NCBI RefSeq assembly: GCF_004784465.1 | Contig: NZ_SRRU01000005.1 | Location: 62,001-126,000 of the forward strand | Direction: 5' to 3' | Length of the DNA: 64,000 bases | From: Streptomyces griseoluteus | GTDB taxonomy: Bacteria > Actinomycetota > Actinomycetes > Streptomycetales > Streptomycetaceae | Shown: piece by piece, positions 56,383 through 64,000 of the stretch | Layout of the letters: every line of letters starts with the position of its first letter | Numbering within the stretch: the first letter of the stretch is position 1 | Program-made: the position numbers and the translations under genes | The notes under the pieces: generated by a model | The model's database searches: none | Seen by the model: the letters and a program-made list of their open reading frames with translations, nothing else | Told to the model about the DNA's origin: nothing

Positions 56383-57714
56383 CTACGCGGCCGGAATCAC
56401 CGCCGACACCCGGAAACCCCCCGCATCCGTCGGCCCCGACACGAACACACCGCCCAGCGCCACGACCCGCTCCCGCATCCCCAGCAGACCATTGCCGCCC
56501 GACGGCAGACCCGCCGACGCCGAGCCCGGCTCCGGCGGCGAATCGTTCTCCACCTGCATCGCGAGCTCCGCCGCCCGATGAGCGAGCCGCACATACGTCT
56601 TCGCACCCGCGGCGTGCTTGTGCACGTTCGTCAACGCCTCCTGCACCACCCGGTACGCGGTCTGCTCCACCTCCGCCGGATACGACCGCAGTTCCCCCTC
56701 CACCGACAGCGCCACCACCATCCCGGCCGCCGCCGACTGCCCCACCAGCTCCTCCAGCTCCGACAGACACGGCCCGTCCACCACGACCACCTCGGCCGCC
56801 GCCTTCGACGCCGCCTCCGCCGCCGCAGCCCCCACCGCGGCCAACGGCACCGGAACCGGCTCCGGCTCCACGCGCCGCCGCACCGCCTCCCCGGAATCCC
56901 CCGACCGCAGCACCCCGAGCATCTCCCGCAGCTCGGTCAGCGCCTGCCGGCCCATGTCCCCCACCAGCGCCGCGTTCCGCACCGCCTTCTCCGGGTCCTT
57001 GCGGGCCACCGCCTGCAACGCCGCCGCGTGCACCACCATCAGACTCACCCGGTGCGCCACCACGTCGTGCATCTCCCGCGCGATCCGCGTGCGCTCCTCG
57101 CTCCGCGCCCACTCCGCGCGCTCCTCCGCCCGCTCCGCGAGCAACTGCAGCTCCCGCTCCAGGCTGTCCGCCCGCTCCCGCAGGCTCTCCATCAGCCGGC
57201 GCCGGGCCCCCACGTACAGCCCCAGCAGCAGCGGAGGCGCCGTCAGACCCAGCGAGGTGGTCACCGCGGCGAACGGCACGAACCAGTCGCCCAGCGTCAG
57301 ATCACCGCGCGCCATGTCCTGGCGCACCCGCACGAACGTCACGATCATCGTGCCCACCAGCGACATGCCCGCCAGCGCCACGATCACCCGGCGCGGCAGC
57401 TCGCACGCCGCCAGCGTGTACAGGCCGACGATGCCCATCAGGAAGCCCATCTGGGCGGGCGTCACCGCGATCGCCACCAGGACCACCGCGACCGGCCACT
57501 TCCGGCGCACCAACAGCACCGAACCCGCCAGCAGCCCGAACACGACACCGAGCCACACCGGCACGCCCGCGTCCCGCGCGAACGGCACACCCTCCGCGCC
57601 GCACTCCACCGCCGACGCCAGCCCCAGGCCGACGTCCAGCACCGCACCGCGCCGTCTCTCCCACCACCATGGGCCGGTCGGCGCCCTGGTGTGGTCTTCC
57701 CCCGTCGTGGTCAT
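56383..57714 (-). CDS. Sensor histidine kinase (NarL/LuxR-class)
   Basis: A 443-residue kinase with four to five membrane segments (about residues 25-170), a coiled-coil stretch, the HisKA_3 dimerisation domain with phosphorylated H216 in RTRIAREMHDVVAHRVSL, and an HATPase domain (TAYRVVQEALTNVHKHAAG, N-box, and NGLLGMRERVVALGG, G-box). Partner regulators are NarL-like, but none is adjacent, so it is an orphan. It has no large extracellular sensor domain, so it may sense within the membrane. ATG 57714. Confidence 0.93.
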   Translation of the reverse strand: MTTTGEDHTRAPTGPWWWERRRGAVLDVGLGLASAVECGAEGVPFARDAGVPVWLGVVFGLLAGSVLLVRRKWPVAVVLVAIAVTPAQMGFLMGIVGLYTLAACELPRRVIVALAGMSLVGTMIVTFVRVRQDMARGDLTLGDWFVPFAAVTTSLGLTAPPLLLGLYVGARRRLMESLRERADSLERELQLLAERAEERAEWARSEERTRIAREMHDVVAHRVSLMVVHAAALQAVARKDPEKAVRNAALVGDMGRQALTELREMLGVLRSGDSGEAVRRRVEPEPVPVPLAAVGAAAAEAASKAAAEVVVVDGPCLSELEELVGQSAAAGMVVALSVEGELRSYPAEVEQTAYRVVQEALTNVHKHAAGAKTYVRLAHRAAELAMQVENDSPPEPGSASAGLPSGGNGLLGMRERVVALGGVFVSGPTDAGGFRVSAVIPAA

Positions 57715-57851
57715 GCCCTCCAGCCTACGGGCGCTCCCGGTGGCATTTCCGGTGACTTTCTCCTACCCACCCGGACCACGGACCCCTCCGTCACTCGAAC
57801 TACTGAACTCCGCCGTACGGGCCCCGGAGGCTCACATTCCGCCCGGACGAT

Positions 57852-58739
57852 ATGCAAATGGCACATTCACCAGGCAAAACCTCCAAGTACGCCGACTTCG
57901 AAGGCCTCCGCGCCCAGGCGGTCACCCTCCGCCGCCAGGGCATGAGCCTCCGCCAGATCCGCGACCACCTGAAGATCCACAACAACGACCTCCTCAACCG
58001 CCTCGTCCACGGCGAACCGGCCCCGGAGTGGACCAAGCGCCCCAACGCCAAGGACGACCTCCGGGAGCAGGCACGGGAACTCCGCCGCCAGGGCTGCACG
58101 TACGACCAGATCGAAGCGGCACTGGGTTGCTCGCGCAGCTCGGTGTCGCTGTGGGTGCGGGATCTGCCGAAGCCCGAGCCCCGGGACCCGACCGAGCAGG
58201 CGAAACTGGCCGCGCGGAAGAGGTGGGATCACGAGCTGGCCATCCGTGACGAGGAGCGCCGACGGACCAAGGAGGAGGCCCGACGGAGGGTCGGCGCGGT
58301 GTCGGAACGCGAGTTGTTCCTGGTCGGCGTCGGGCTCTACTGGGCGGAGGGGGCCAAGGACAAGCCGTACGACCGTCGCGAGAACGTCACGTTCGTCAAC
58401 AGCGACCCCGGCATGATCACGACCTTCCTCGCCTGGCTCGACCTGCTGAGCGTGGAGCGCGAGCGGCTGCGCTTCACGGTGATGATCCACGAGACAGCGG
58501 ACGTGCCGGGCGCCGAGCGGTTCTGGGCCGAGGTGGTCGACGCGGACCGCGCCGCCTTCAACAAGACCTCCCTCAAGAAGCACAACCCGAAGACCGTCCG
58601 GCGGAACACGGGCGAGGACTACCGGGGTTGCCTCGTGATCAAAGTCCTGAAAAGCGCAGACTTGTACCGTCGCATCGAGGGCGCCTGGTACGGCATAGTG
58701 GAGGCCGCGCGCGAAGCCGATCAATCAAATCGGACATAG
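57852..58739 (+). CDS. HTH plus LAGLIDADG-like domain protein
   Basis: The 295-residue protein has two helix-turn-helix segments (MSLRQIRDHLKIHNNDLLNR and CTYDQIEAALGCSRSSVSLW), then a domain with FLVGVGLYWAEGAKDKP, NVTFVNSDPGMITTFLAWLD, KTSLKKHNPKTVRRNTG and YRGCLVIKVLKSADLYRRIE. The pattern is that of a degenerate LAGLIDADG endonuclease fold found in actinobacterial intron-free genes; GLYWAEG replaces the LAGLIDADG helix. It ends 11 bases before tRNA-Gln. The start is ATG 57852 or the ATG two codons on. Possible role in DNA or mobile-element regulation. Confidence 0.8.
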   Translation: MQMAHSPGKTSKYADFEGLRAQAVTLRRQGMSLRQIRDHLKIHNNDLLNRLVHGEPAPEWTKRPNAKDDLREQARELRRQGCTYDQIEAALGCSRSSVSLWVRDLPKPEPRDPTEQAKLAARKRWDHELAIRDEERRRTKEEARRRVGAVSERELFLVGVGLYWAEGAKDKPYDRRENVTFVNSDPGMITTFLAWLDLLSVERERLRFTVMIHETADVPGAERFWAEVVDADRAAFNKTSLKKHNPKTVRRNTGEDYRGCLVIKVLKSADLYRRIEGAWYGIVEAAREADQSNRT

Positions 58740-58750
58740 CACGCTATTCA

Positions 58751-58821
58751 TCCCGGATCGTCTAAGGGTAGGACAAACGGTTTTGGTCCGTTGAATGAGG
58801 GTTCGAATCCTTCTCCGGGAG
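58751..58821 (+). tRNA. tRNA-Gln (anticodon UUG)
   Basis: TCCCGGA and TCCGGGA form the acceptor stem, the anticodon arm CGG-TTTTGGT-CCG shows anticodon TTG, and GAGGG-TTCGAAT-CCTTC is the T-arm. 71 nt; CCA is not encoded. Confidence 0.95.
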
Positions 58822-58955
58822 CCCACAGCAGTCACCTTCGAGGTTCGGGTCCCGACCGGCACACCCCCGGCGGGACCCGCTCTCATGTCCGCCAAAAGGC
58901 CCCCCGGTATTCTGCCGCCAGTCACCACCTCTTCCCAGAGCCGAAAGGCAACCCC

Positions 58956-60404
58956 GTGAGCGCCATTCGCCCGGCAGCCGTCGTCGTTCTCGCAGCGGGT
59001 GAGGGCACCCGTATGAAGTCGGCCACACCGAAGGTCCTGCACCAGATCTGCGGCCGCTCCCTGGTCGGTCATGTGCTGGCCGCCTCCCGTGAGCTGGACC
59101 CCGCCGAGCTGGTGGTCGTCGTCGGCCACGCCCGTGAGCAGGTCGCCGCGCACCTCGCCGAGATCGACCCCGAGGTCCGCACGGCCGTGCAGGAGCAGCA
59201 GAACGGCACCGGGCACGCGGTGCGCATGGCGCTGGAGGAGCTGGGCGGCCCGGTGGAGGGCACCGTCGTGGTGGTCTGCGGCGACACCCCTCTGCTGACC
59301 GCGGACACCCTGGCGGCCCTCACCGCCACGCACCAGGCGGACGGCAACGCCGTGACCGTGCTGACCGCCGAGGTCCCGGACGCGACCGGTTACGGCCGGA
59401 TCGTCCGGGACGGCGCGAGCGGCGCGGTGACCGCGATCGTGGAGCACAAGGACGCGACCGACGAGCAGCGGGCGATCGCCGAGATCAACAGCGGTGTGTT
59501 CGCGTTCGACGGCCGGCTGCTGGGGGACGCGCTGAAGCAGGTGCGCACCGACAACAGTCAGGGCGAGGAGTACCTGACCGATGTGCTGGGCATCCTGCGG
59601 GCGGCCGGGCACCGGGTGGGTGCGTCGGTGGCGGGTGACCACCGGGAGATCGCCGGGATCAACAACCGGGTGCAGCTCTCGGAGGCCCGCCGGACGCTGA
59701 ACGACCGTCTGCTGACGGCCGCGATGCTGGATGGCGTGACCGTGGTGGACCCGGCGACGACGTGGGTGGACGTGACGGTCGGCTTCGGCCGGGACGCGGT
59801 GGTGCACCCGGGTACGCAGCTCACCGGTGCGACGCGGATCGGGGAGGGCGCGGAGGTCGGCCCGAACAGCCGTCTGAACGACACGGTGGTGGGCGTGGGC
59901 GCGCGCGTGGACAACACGGTGGCGGACGGCGCGGTGGTCGGCGAGGGCGCGACGGTGGGTCCGTACGCGTATCTGCGGCCCGGTACGCGGCTGGGTGTGC
60001 GGTCGAAGGTCGGTACGTACGTGGAGACGAAGAACGCGTCGATCGGTGAGGGGACGAAGGTTCCGCATCTGTCGTACGTGGGGGACGCGACGATCGGTGA
60101 TTTCACGAACATCGGCGCGGCGAGTGTGTTCGTGAACTACGACGGTGAGAGCAAGCACCACACGACGGTGGGGTCGCATTGCAAGACCGGTTCGGACAAC
60201 ATGTTTGTGGCTCCTGTCACGGTCGGGGACGGCGCTTACACCGGCGCGGGGTCCGTGATCACGAAGGATGTGCCGCCCGGTGCGCTGGCCGTGGCCCGTG
60301 GTCAGCAGCGGAATATCGAGGGCTGGGTGGCTCGTAAGCGTCCGGGGAGCGCGTCCGCGAAGGCGGCGGAGGCGGCGTCCCGGCCGGGCGTGGACGAGGG
60401 CTGA
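58956..60404 (+). CDS. glmU: Bifunctional UDP-N-acetylglucosamine pyrophosphorylase / GlcN-1-P acetyltransferase
   Basis: This 482-residue enzyme makes UDP-GlcNAc for peptidoglycan. The N-terminal uridyltransferase has [32 protein letters not shown] [17 protein letters not shown] and [10 protein letters not shown]. The C-terminal left-handed beta-helix acetyltransferase shows hexapeptide repeats from about residue 255 ([40 protein letters not shown]) and the catalytic part with [17 protein letters not shown] at 58956 follows AAAGG by 7 bases. It begins the glmU-prs-rplY-pth block. Confidence 0.96.
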   Translation: MSAIRPAAVVVLAAGEGTRMKSATPKVLHQICGRSLVGHVLAASRELDPAELVVVVGHAREQVAAHLAEIDPEVRTAVQEQQNGTGHAVRMALEELGGPVEGTVVVVCGDTPLLTADTLAALTATHQADGNAVTVLTAEVPDATGYGRIVRDGASGAVTAIVEHKDATDEQRAIAEINSGVFAFDGRLLGDALKQVRTDNSQGEEYLTDVLGILRAAGHRVGASVAGDHREIAGINNRVQLSEARRTLNDRLLTAAMLDGVTVVDPATTWVDVTVGFGRDAVVHPGTQLTGATRIGEGAEVGPNSRLNDTVVGVGARVDNTVADGAVVGEGATVGPYAYLRPGTRLGVRSKVGTYVETKNASIGEGTKVPHLSYVGDATIGDFTNIGAASVFVNYDGESKHHTTVGSHCKTGSDNMFVAPVTVGDGAYTGAGSVITKDVPPGALAVARGQQRNIEGWVARKRPGSASAKAAEAASRPGVDEG

Positions 60405-60553
60405 GGGAAGGCTCGCCGGAAACGGTCGCGTCGAACACGGCGTACCGTGATAAGTGCACAACCGCACCCCTACCAGCCGATTCGGCCCTCTCGTGCCCCG
60501 TCGAGAGGTCGCTTGGCCGGCGGCTGGCTGAGAACCTCTGAGGAGACAGTGCT

Positions 60554-61534
60554 GTGACCGGGATCAAGACGACCGGCGTGAAGAAGATGATGTTCTTCTC
60601 CGGCCGCGCCCACCCCGAACTTGCCGAGGAGGTCGCTCACAAGCTCGGTGTGGGGGTCGTCCCCACCAAGGCGTTCGACTTCGCCAACGGTGAGATCTAT
60701 GTGCGTTATCAGGAGTCGGCGCGTGGCGCGGACTGTTTCCTGATCCAGAGCCACACGGCGCCGATCAACAAGTGGATCATGGAGCAGTTGATCATGATCG
60801 ACGCGCTGAAGCGGGCGTCGGCGCGCTCCATCACGGTGATCGTGCCGTTCTACGGGTACGCCCGGCAGGACAAGAAGCACCGTGGCCGTGAGCCGATCTC
60901 GGCGCGTCTGATCGCGGACCTGATGAAGACGGCGGGTGCGGACCGCATCCTGACCGTGGATCTGCACACGGACCAGATCCAGGGCTTCTTCGACGGTCCG
61001 GTGGACCACCTGTTCGCGCTGCCGCTGCTGGCGGACTACGTGGGCGCGAAGGTGGACCGGTCGAAGCTGACCGTGGTCTCCCCGGACGCGGGCCGGGTGC
61101 GGGTGGCCGACCGCTGGTGCGACCGGCTGGGTGCGCCGCTGGCGATCGTGCACAAGCGCCGGGACAAGGACGTGGCGAACCAGGTCACGGTGCACGAGGT
61201 CGTGGGTGATGTCGAGGGCCGTATCTGTGTCCTGGTGGACGACATGATCGACACCGGTGGCACGATCTGCGCGGCCGCGGACGCGCTGTTCGCGCACGGG
61301 GCCGAGGACGTCATCGTGACGGCGACGCACGGTGTGCTGTCGGGTCCGGCGGCGGACCGGCTGAAGAACTCGCGGGTGAGCGAGTTCGTGTTCACCGACA
61401 CGCTGCCGACGCCGGGTGAGCTGGCGGCGGATCTGGACAAGATCACGGTGCTGTCGATCGCCGGGACGATCGCCAGCGCGGTGCGTGAGGTGTTCGAGGA
61501 CGGTTCGGTGACGAGCCTCTTCGACGAGCAGTGA
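60554..61534 (+). CDS. prs: Ribose-phosphate pyrophosphokinase
   Basis: A 326-residue PRPP synthase. Seen: VKKMMFFSGRAHPELAEEVA, the flexible loop YGYARQDKKHRGREPISARL, the ribose-5-phosphate/ATP region VDLHTDQIQGFFD, and the PRPP loop CVLVDDMIDTGGTICAAADA. It makes the pentose donor for nucleotides, His and Trp. GTG at 60554 sits close to GAGGAG. It lies 149 bases after glmU. Confidence 0.96.
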   Translation: MTGIKTTGVKKMMFFSGRAHPELAEEVAHKLGVGVVPTKAFDFANGEIYVRYQESARGADCFLIQSHTAPINKWIMEQLIMIDALKRASARSITVIVPFYGYARQDKKHRGREPISARLIADLMKTAGADRILTVDLHTDQIQGFFDGPVDHLFALPLLADYVGAKVDRSKLTVVSPDAGRVRVADRWCDRLGAPLAIVHKRRDKDVANQVTVHEVVGDVEGRICVLVDDMIDTGGTICAAADALFAHGAEDVIVTATHGVLSGPAADRLKNSRVSEFVFTDTLPTPGELAADLDKITVLSIAGTIASAVREVFEDGSVTSLFDEQ

Positions 61535-61575
61535 GGTTTCTGCAGGTCCTCTGAGGGGCGGCGGAAGATCCTTTT

Positions 61576-61646
61576 GGGCGCGGCCCCCTTGCCGAGTAGA
61601 CTGCGACAGTTGCTCGGCGAGGGAGGCCGCGCCCGTGTTTCACGGG
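61576..61646 (+). promoter_or_regulatory. Structured leader between prs and rplY
   Basis: GGGCGCGGCC (61576-61585) pairs with GGCCGCGCCC (61625-61634), and GCCGAG/CTCGGC pairs inside. A small CCCGTG/CACGGG hairpin follows. This ~70-nt structure precedes the L25 gene by about 90 bases and may be a terminator/antiterminator or a promoter with a -10-like TAGACT. Confidence 0.4.
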
Positions 61647-61737
61647 TGCCGGTTGTCCGTTATCGACGCGCTCTTCGTAGCAGGCCGTTCGTGGCCGGGT
61701 GACCACGTCCCATCTACCTGTACGAGGAGTGATCCGT

Positions 61738-62337
61738 ATGTCCGAGGTCAAGCTCGCCGCCGAGTCCCGCACCGAGTTCGGCAAGGGTGCCGCCCGTCGC
61801 ATCCGCCGTGAGAACAAGGTTCCCGGTGTCCTCTACGGCCACGGTTCCGAGCCGCTGCACCTGACCCTGCCGGGCCACGAGCTGCTGCTGGCGCTGCGTA
61901 CGCCGAACGTCCTGATCGCCCTGGACATCGACGGCAAGACCAACGAGCTGGCGATCCCGAAGTCCGTGCAGCGCGACCCGCTGAAGGGCTTCCTGGAGCA
62001 CGTCGACCTGCTGCTGGTCAAGCGTGGCGAGAAGGTCACCGTCGAGGTCCCGGTCGTCGCCGAGGGCGAGCTGGCCCCGGGCGGCAACCTGCTCGAGCAC
62101 GTGCTGAACGCGCTGCCGGTCGAGGCCGAGGCCACCCACATCCCCGAGTCCGTGACGGTCTCCGTCGAGGGCCTGGAGGCCGGTGCCTCCGTCCACGCCA
62201 AGGACATCGAGCTCCCCAAGGGTGTCTCCCTGGCCGTCGAGGGCGACGCCGTCGTCCTCCAGGTCCTGGCCGCGCAGGCCGAGGAGCCGGCCGAGGAAGA
62301 GGCCGCCGCGGAGGGCGAAGAGTCCGCCGAGGCCTGA
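61738..62337 (+). CDS. rplY: Ribosomal protein bL25 (CTC long form)
   Basis: A 199-residue L25. The N-terminal ~95 residues are the 5S rRNA-binding domain (AAESRTEFGKGAARRIRREN, VPGVLYGHG). The C-terminal TL5-like beta domain (VEVPVVAEGELAPGGNLLEH) ends with an acidic Glu/Ala tail. The form is that of general stress protein CTC. ATG at 61738 follows GAGGAGTG. It lies in the prs-pth block. Confidence 0.95.
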   Translation: MSEVKLAAESRTEFGKGAARRIRRENKVPGVLYGHGSEPLHLTLPGHELLLALRTPNVLIALDIDGKTNELAIPKSVQRDPLKGFLEHVDLLLVKRGEKVTVEVPVVAEGELAPGGNLLEHVLNALPVEAEATHIPESVTVSVEGLEAGASVHAKDIELPKGVSLAVEGDAVVLQVLAAQAEEPAEEEAAAEGEESAEA

Positions 62338-62358
62338 GCCGTACCGGCTTGAATCATC

Positions 62359-62399
62359 CGGCAGCCGTCGTCCCCGTTCTCCGGGGGCGGCGGCTGCCG
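62359..62399 (+). terminator. Hairpin between rplY and pth
   Basis: CGGCAGCCG (62359-62367) pairs with CGGCTGCCG (62391-62399), with TCGTCCCC/GGGGGCGG inside. It may attenuate read-through into pth. Confidence 0.75.
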
Positions 62400-62421
62400 C
62401 ATATCGAGGAGAGATGGGTCG

Positions 62422-63018
62422 TTGAGTACCCCCGCGAACGCCCCTTGGCTGGTGGTCGGGCTCGGTAATCCGGGGCCGGAGTACGCGATGAACCGGCACA
62501 ACGTCGGTTTCATGGCGGTGGATCTGCTCGCGGAGCGGATCGGCGGGAAGTTCAAGCGTGCCGGCAAGGCGCAGGCGCAGGTGCTGGAGGGCCGGATCGG
62601 TCCGGTGGGTCCGGCGAACCGGCGGGTGATCCTGGCCAAGCCGATGTCGTACATGAACCTGTCGGGCGGTCCGGTGAACGCGCTGCGGGACTTCTACAAG
62701 GTGCCGCTCTCCCAGGTGGTGGCGGTCCACGACGAGCTGGACATCGACTACGGTGCGCTGCGGCTGAAGCTGGGCGGCGGCGACAACGGGCACAACGGCC
62801 TGAAGTCGATGACGAAGGCGATGGGCCCCGACTACCACCGCGTCCGCTTCGGCATCGGCCGTCCGCCGGGCCGGATGCAGGTGGCGGACTTCGTGCTGAA
62901 GGACTTCGCCTCCGCCGAGCGCAAGGAACTGGACTACTTCGTGGACCGCGCGGCGGACGCGGTGGAGTGCCTGGTCACGGAGGGGCTGGAGCGGGCTCAG
63001 TCGGCGTACAACTCGTAG
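62422..63018 (+). CDS. pth: Peptidyl-tRNA hydrolase
   Basis: A 198-residue enzyme recycling peptidyl-tRNA. Active-site residues are present: N16 in [20 protein letters not shown], catalytic H26, and the [19 protein letters not shown] region. The start is TTG (62422), after GAGGAGAG; an ATG 8 bases upstream is followed by a stop after three codons, so TTG is the only start that gives the family N-terminus. It follows the L25 gene, as in many bacteria. Confidence 0.95.
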   Translation: MSTPANAPWLVVGLGNPGPEYAMNRHNVGFMAVDLLAERIGGKFKRAGKAQAQVLEGRIGPVGPANRRVILAKPMSYMNLSGGPVNALRDFYKVPLSQVVAVHDELDIDYGALRLKLGGGDNGHNGLKSMTKAMGPDYHRVRFGIGRPPGRMQVADFVLKDFASAERKELDYFVDRAADAVECLVTEGLERAQSAYNS

Positions 63019-63071
63019 CGTCCGGGAGGTCGGCGGCACCTTGGAGTTGACCCGCCGTAGGGGTATGGCCA

Positions 63072-63572
63072 ATGATCCCGGCCATGCCTGCTGCCTCCGC
63101 CACTTCCGCGCGTTCCGGCTCCGTCGTCCGGGTGGGCCGGGTCGTGGCCGCGGGGGTGTTCGCCGCGCTGATCGTGTTCGCCGGGGCCTGGGGGTCCTGG
63201 GGGAGCGCGCAGCACGCGATGCTGCCCAAGGGGCGCGAGCGGGGCACGCTGACGGTGACGGACTGTCTGCCGGAGCGGTGTGCGGGCACGTTCAAGCCGC
63301 TGTCGCCCGGCGCCACCGCGCGGCCCTCCGTCCGCATCGAGCGGTCGGTGGTGGTGCGCGAGGGGCACAGCTACGACGTCGTCCTGGAACCCGGTACGGA
63401 CGTCGCCGTGCGCGCGGGCGTCTCCGGTGTGCTGCTGGCCTGGCTGCCGCTCGGCGGCGCGCTGCTGCTGGCCTCGGTGGTGGTCGCGGGCGGCATGCGG
63501 ATGCCCCGGGCGGCCTGGGTGCTGGGCCTGGCGGGCGCGGGCCTGCTGACGGCGGCCTTCGTGCTGTCCTGA
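63072..63572 (+). CDS. Hypothetical membrane protein
   Basis: This 166-residue protein has three hydrophobic segments: one near residues 22-42 (VVAAGVFAALIVFAGAWGSW) and two at the C-terminus (LLAWLPLGGALLLASVVVAG and WVLGLAGAGLLTAAFVLS). The loop between the first and second carries the pair CLPERC and a basic beta-rich segment, probably outside. Family not recognised. ATG at 63072 or 63084. It ends before a terminator shared with ppc. Confidence 0.7.
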   Translation: MIPAMPAASATSARSGSVVRVGRVVAAGVFAALIVFAGAWGSWGSAQHAMLPKGRERGTLTVTDCLPERCAGTFKPLSPGATARPSVRIERSVVVREGHSYDVVLEPGTDVAVRAGVSGVLLAWLPLGGALLLASVVVAGGMRMPRAAWVLGLAGAGLLTAAFVLS

Positions 63573-63576
63573 GATA

Positions 63577-63610
63577 GCCGTCCTGAGAAAGCCGTCCTGA
63601 GCCGTCCTGA
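63577..63610. repeat. Three-copy GCCGTCCTGA repeat
   Basis: GCCGTCCTGA occurs at 63577, 63591 and 63601 just after the membrane protein stop; a related CACCGTCCTGA pair lies near 5822-5850 after the SGNH gene. Role unknown; it may be chance slippage around stop codons. Confidence 0.35.
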
Positions 63611-63616
63611 TACGCC

Positions 63617-63650
63617 GGTGCCCCCGGAGCCGACACGCTCCGGGGGCACC
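63617..63650. terminator. Bidirectional terminator between membrane protein and ppc
   Basis: GGTGCCCCCGGAG (63617-63629) pairs perfectly with CTCCGGGGGCACC (63638-63650). Confidence 0.85.
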
Positions 63651-63666
63651 GCCGTACCGCCGCGGG

Positions 63667-64000
63667 TCAGCCGGTGTTGCGCAGACCCGCCGCGACGCCG
63701 TTGACGGTGAGCAACAGGGCGCGGCCCAGGGTCGGGTCCGGCTCCTCACCGGCGGCGGCCGCGTCGCGCTGGCGCTTGAGCAGCGCCACCTGGAGGTAGG
63801 AGATCGGGTCCAGGTAGGCGTCGCGGATGCTCAGGGTCTGCCGCAACTCGGGCTGTGCGTCCAGGAGCTGCTTCTCCCCGGTGATGCGCAGCACCTCGGC
63901 GACGGTCAGCTCGTGCTCGGCCCTGATGGTGTCGAAGACGTGCTTCAGCTCGTCGGGGACGAGCGTGTCCACGTAGTGCTGGGCGATGCGCAGGTCGGTC
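63667..64000 (-). CDS. ppc: Phosphoenolpyruvate carboxylase, C-terminal part
   Basis: The visible ~110 residues (running in from the window edge as [20 protein letters not shown]) end [17 protein letters not shown], the hallmark C-terminus of PEP carboxylase, whose last residues lie in the active site and allosteric region. [20 protein letters not shown] is another family block. The enzyme forms oxaloacetate from PEP and bicarbonate. The rest of this roughly 900-residue gene lies beyond the window. Confidence 0.93.
   Translation of the reverse strand, partial: TDLRIAQHYVDTLVPDELKHVFDTIRAEHELTVAEVLRITGEKQLLDAQPELRQTLSIRDAYLDPISYLQVALLKRQRDAAAAGEEPDPTLGRALLLTVNGVAAGLRNTG

Overview
The window is high-GC actinobacterial DNA and almost certainly a Streptomyces chromosome core region. 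Evidence: third-position GC bias, many GTG/TTG starts, ATGA/GTGA overlaps, a tRNA-Leu(UAA) matching bldA, paired resuscitation-promoting-factor (Rpf) genes with a ydaO-type riboswitch, a SCO6745-family protein, and the gene order cbs, bldA, cfa-like, ndh, ppx, DUF501, divIC-like, eno, rpf, mazG, mfd, glmU, prs, rplY, pth, ppc. From memory this order resembles the central part of the S. coelicolor chromosome; I could not align it.

Layout. 0-9 kb: an RpiR-type regulator (cut by the window edge), a divergent MocR regulator/LysE exporter pair around a perfect palindrome, cystathionine beta-synthase, an SGNH hydrolase, a thiolase and small conserved proteins. 9-14.6 kb: a BI-1 family membrane protein, then the most unusual locus of the window. 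It holds two tandem near-identical 71-72 aa peptides with an ELLPGREALG leader-like block, an M50-type membrane metalloprotease with a possible PqqD-like N-terminal domain, and a secreted protein. All are on the minus strand, facing a small HTH regulator across two TGTCCAA operator-like sites. It is followed by bldA. 15-28 kb: a MacB/FtsX-type ABC exporter, a cyclopropane synthase-like methyltransferase, NADH dehydrogenase II with a Rex-like operator, Ppx/GppA, DUF501, a DivIC-like protein, enolase and two Rpf genes, one behind a c-di-AMP riboswitch.

28-39 kb: cytochrome P450, MazG, a SurA-like lipoprotein, a BMP-like lipoprotein with a suspicious 8-C run, and a three-gene operon of an M16-like membrane protein with two paralogous helical-repeat proteins. 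Then come a low-GC patch with a doubtful gene, a secreted HNH nuclease-like lipoprotein, and a SCO6745-family/TetR divergent pair. 39-48 kb: mfd, a second MacB/FtsX-type exporter and a DivIVA-like coiled-coil protein. 48-53 kb: a SUKH/deaminase-fold cluster of polymorphic-toxin or immunity type. 53-57.7 kb: a minus-strand set encoding an EF-hand protein, a dehydrogenase interrupted by an in-frame amber codon, an isochorismatase-like hydrolase, a TIGR00027-like methyltransferase and, upstream, a histidine kinase. 57.8-64 kb: a LAGLIDADG-like protein beside tRNA-Gln, then glmU, prs, rplY, pth, a membrane protein and the end of ppc.

How the genes work together. The core genes serve sulfur amino acid synthesis, respiration, glycolysis, nucleotide and cell-wall precursor synthesis, DNA repair and spore-wall remodelling. 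The accessory loci (10-14, 31-36, 48-53 and 53-57 kb) hold the unexplained biology. The peptide/M50 protease locus at 10.1-14.1 kb is the best candidate for an undescribed system: it has the precursor, processing, secreted and regulatory parts of a ribosomal peptide pathway but no recognised modifying enzyme.
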